A stretch of DNA of 26,536 nucleotides from CAZPMC01 sp964587755 (lineage in GTDB: Bacteria; Bacillota; Clostridia; Acetivibrionales; DTU013). The notes under the pieces were generated by a model, which did not search any database, was not told where the DNA came from, and worked only from the letters and a program-made list of their open reading frames with translations. The first letter of the stretch is position 1. The number at the start of each line of letters is the position of its first letter. Below, one piece after another: positions 24,621 through 26,536 of the stretch. The stretch spans positions 1 to 26,536 of the forward strand of contig CAZPMC010000033.1 in NCBI GenBank assembly GCA_964587755.1, in the 5' to 3' direction. The position numbers and the translations under genes are program-made.

Positions 24621-24629
24621 ATTATACCA
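24621..24629 (-). promoter_or_regulatory. Extended -10 promoter of the symporter gene
   Basis: On the minus strand TGG-TATAAT (24629-24621) is a perfect -10 with the TGn extension, which can act without a good -35. The DNA 17 bp upstream has no clear -35 hexamer and lies in the terminator of the preceding gene. Confidence 0.55.
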
Positions 24630-24638
24630 TATGAAAGC

Positions 24639-24673
24639 AAAAAGGAAAGAGTTTTTTTAACTCTTTCCTTTTT
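24639..24673 (-). terminator. Terminator of the beta-CASP gene
   Basis: A perfect 15-bp inverted repeat (24639-24653 and 24659-24673; arms AAAAAGGAAAGAGTT and its complement) with a 5-nt loop lies 5 bp after the stop codon at 24679. On the minus strand it ends in TTTTT. The following symporter promoter begins about 10 bp further on. Confidence 0.85.
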
Positions 24674-24678
24674 AAATC

Positions 24679-26319
24679 TTATTTTATTATATCTACTATA
24701 TCCTGCTCAAACTTAAGCAATTTCGCCTTAAGTGCATCAATTTCAATATCCTCAGTTTCGCTCTTTAAGTCGTTCCTGATAATTGCTGAAGCTTCGTCAA
24801 GCTCATCTCTGAGCTTGTCAAGCAGCATAACAATCTCAAGCCGCTTGAAGCTGACCTCTTCTTTTTCCCGTACAGCCACTTTCTTTCCGTATGCAGGGAA
24901 TACTCCTTCCTGTGAAACCATAAATGTATCATTTCTGGATGGAATAATTGTTTCAATACCAAGAGAGGATTGAATTGCTTCGGCAAATTCATTCATAGCC
25001 GATTCCTCCCCATGTACTATAAACACCTTGCGAGGCTTTCTTCTAAATGCCTTAATCCAGTTCATAAGACCATCTTTGTCGGCGTGACCAGAGAAGCCTT
25101 CTATCATTTCAATCCGTGCCTCAACTTTGATTTCCTCTCCGAATATCCGCACCTTTTCAGCACCGTCTACCAGCCTTCTGCCAAGACTCCCTTGGGCTTG
25201 GTATCCTACAAATACGATTGAGGATTCCTGCCTCCACAGGTTGTGCTTCAGATGGTGTTTGATTCTTCCTGCATCACACATACCGCTTGCAGATATAATA
25301 ATCTTGCTTGTTTCATCAGAATTCAAGGCCTTTGATTCATCTGCAGTAGGTGTAAACGTAAGCCCTGGAAAATCAAGGGGATTGTCACCATTTTCAATAT
25401 ATGCCTTTGCCTCCTCGTCAAAGCAGTCAAGATTGTTTCTGAAAACCTTGGTAGCCGAAATAGCAAGAGGACTATCAACATAAACAGGCACTTCAAGTAC
25501 CTTGTTGATTTTATCGCTATTTACCTCCCGCTGTTTAAACAATTCATATATTATTTCCTGAGTTCTTCCTACTGCAAAGGAAGGAATTATAATATTTCCA
25601 CCTTTTTCAACAGTTGACGTAATGATCTCTACAAATCTGTCAATCTTATTCTCAACATTCATATGCACCCTGTTTCCATATGTTGATTCGATAACAAGAT
25701 AATCTGCACTGTCAATTATTGAAGGATCCCTCAATATTGGCATGTCTTGATTTCCCAAGTCCCCTGTAAACACCATTTTTACTTCTTCACCATATTCTTC
25801 TACCCAAAGCTCGATTATGGAAGACCCAAGCATATGTCCAGCATCTTGGAATCGCACCCTGACATTTTCACTGGCTTTGAAAACCTCACCATATTTTATG
25901 CCGGAAAAGAGCTCAATACAATCAATACCGTCCTGATGGGTGTATATCGGCTTTATCGGAGGCAAACCGGCTCTGCTGCGTTTACGGTTGACCCATTCAT
26001 TTTCAAACTCTTGTATATGACCGCTGTCAGGCAGCATAATGGAACATAGCTCTGTAGTTGCCTTGGTGGCAAACACCCGGCCCTTGAAGCCGTCTACATA
26101 AAGCTTCGGTATACGTCCGCTATGGTCAATATGGGAATGGGTTAATAAAACAAAATCCAATTCTGCTGGATTAAATGGAAATGGTGCCTGATTTAGCGCA
26201 TCGTCAGATGCACTCCCTTGAAACATTCCACAATCTATTAAAAATTTGCACTTATTTGTTTCAATCAGGAAGCTGGAACCTGTAACAGTTTTTGCTGCAC
26301 CTAAAAAACTTACCTTCAT
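24679..26319 (-). CDS. Beta-CASP metallo-beta-lactamase protein, probable RNA-processing nuclease
   Basis: A zinc-dependent hydrolase related to the CPSF73/archaeal KH-CPSF branch of RNases. 546 residues from the ATG at 26319 behind GAGGTG; a GTG three codons upstream is less likely. Metal-binding motifs: THSHIDHSG (H61, H63, D65, H66), GHMLGSS, GDLGN, then the beta-CASP insertion starting ESTYG and containing PSFAVGRTQE, followed by motif B-like SGHAD and motif C-like VHGE. A charged C-terminal helix (about 490-546) looks like a coiled coil. RNase activity is inferred from the family; cellular targets are unknown. It is a single-gene unit with its own terminator. Confidence 0.9.
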   Translation of the reverse strand: MKVSFLGAAKTVTGSSFLIETNKCKFLIDCGMFQGSASDDALNQAPFPFNPAELDFVLLTHSHIDHSGRIPKLYVDGFKGRVFATKATTELCSIMLPDSGHIQEFENEWVNRKRSRAGLPPIKPIYTHQDGIDCIELFSGIKYGEVFKASENVRVRFQDAGHMLGSSIIELWVEEYGEEVKMVFTGDLGNQDMPILRDPSIIDSADYLVIESTYGNRVHMNVENKIDRFVEIITSTVEKGGNIIIPSFAVGRTQEIIYELFKQREVNSDKINKVLEVPVYVDSPLAISATKVFRNNLDCFDEEAKAYIENGDNPLDFPGLTFTPTADESKALNSDETSKIIISASGMCDAGRIKHHLKHNLWRQESSIVFVGYQAQGSLGRRLVDGAEKVRIFGEEIKVEARIEMIEGFSGHADKDGLMNWIKAFRRKPRKVFIVHGEESAMNEFAEAIQSSLGIETIIPSRNDTFMVSQEGVFPAYGKKVAVREKEEVSFKRLEIVMLLDKLRDELDEASAIIRNDLKSETEDIEIDALKAKLLKFEQDIVDIIK

Positions 26320-26397
26320 TCTTTTCACCTCACATTGTGATTTGTATTAACACTTATCAATTATTCGACAAACCGCAATCAATACCCTTTTTAAAGC

Positions 26398-26461
26398 AAG
26401 GGGACGGTTCTTTTCTGCTTCACTTTTGGCGCCATACATTAATTACCAAGAGGGACGGCAT
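26398..26461. repeat. Two GGGACGG-containing segments, REP-like
   Basis: AAGGGGACGGTTCTTTTCTG (26398-26417) and AGAGGGACGGC (26450-26460) share the core GGGACGG, and a palindrome TGGCGCCA lies between (26427-26434). Sequences such as GGGGACGGTTCTTTT recur many times in clostridial genomes from memory, often near IS200-like or RAYT transposases. No transposase is present here. Confidence 0.4.
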
Positions 26462-26490
26462 AATATTTATTTAACATAAGCACTGTCAAT

Positions 26491-26536
26491 ATTCAGCGAA
26501 AATGTCACCCTTAAAAGCGTGGTTTTATTCAGCGAA
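26491..26536. repeat. Direct repeat ATTCAGCGAA at the right edge, possible insertion-sequence end
   Basis: ATTCAGCGAA occurs at 26491-26500 and again at 26527-26536, 36 bp apart, with ATGTCACCC in between. Reversed, this gives GGGTGACAT and TTCGCTGAAT, reminiscent of the repeated ends of IS21-type elements. The window stops in the second copy, so the rest cannot be seen. Confidence 0.35.

Noticed and set aside
26320..26536. Promoter for the beta-CASP gene
   Set aside because: TTGATT with a spacer of 17 is followed by only TGATAA, and TTGTCG by TAATAC; neither -10 is convincing, so no promoter is annotated.

Overview
The window (26.5 kb, AT-rich, strong Shine-Dalgarno sequences) looks like chromosome of a low-GC Gram-positive anaerobe of the class Clostridia. 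Reasons: a FapR-controlled type II fatty-acid cluster, a Gram-positive-type LexA box in front of recA, an oxygen-sensitive indolepyruvate:ferredoxin oxidoreductase, and many TTG starts behind good ribosome binding sites. A cellulolytic Ruminiclostridium-like genome would fit, but that is inference. All but one gene lie on the minus strand. No rRNA, tRNA, CRISPR array or intact transposase gene is visible.

Layout, left to right. 1-1698: two minus-strand genes for membrane proteins of unknown function, the first cut by the window edge. 1880-2539: the only plus-strand gene, a free-standing left-handed beta-helix protein resembling the acetyltransferase half of GlmU. It converges on glmM (2590-3939) across a shared hairpin terminator. 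4032-11815: a lipid operon read right to left as fapR, plsX, fabH, fabD, fabG, acpP, fabF, rnc and an Elp3-like radical SAM gene, with a clear promoter and a probable FapR operator before fapR. 11816-12211: a gene-free stretch of about 400 bp holding an imperfect inverted repeat and several copies of ACAGACTGT. 12212-15910: recA, recX, rimO and pgsA in transcription order, driven by a consensus promoter with an SOS box. 16010-18798: cinA and murJ, which overlap by a few bases; cinA appears to use a non-canonical start codon. 18837-22921: iorA, iorB, a phenylacetate-CoA ligase and a double-ACT protein, a unit for aryl-pyruvate and aryl-acetate metabolism. 23035-24537: a sodium/solute symporter with its own extended -10 promoter. 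24679-26319: a beta-CASP metallo-beta-lactamase RNase-like protein ending in a strong terminator. 26320-26536: no gene, but repeat fragments suggesting mobile-element sequence at the right edge.

How the genes work together. FapR senses malonyl-CoA/ACP and controls PlsX (acyl-phosphate synthesis), FabH/FabD/FabG/FabF and ACP (initiation and elongation); PgsA, in another unit, makes phosphatidylglycerolphosphate. GlmM and MurJ serve peptidoglycan. RecA/RecX and possibly CinA serve DNA repair and nucleotide-pool housekeeping. IorAB, PaaK and the ACT protein form a catabolic module for aromatic amino acids. Most of the window is ordinary core genome. The points worth a second look are the cinA start, the stack of RNA structures around acpP, the repeat-rich fapR-pgsA gap, the GlmU-like half protein beside glmM, the 83-nt plsX-fabH overlap, and the repeats at the right edge.
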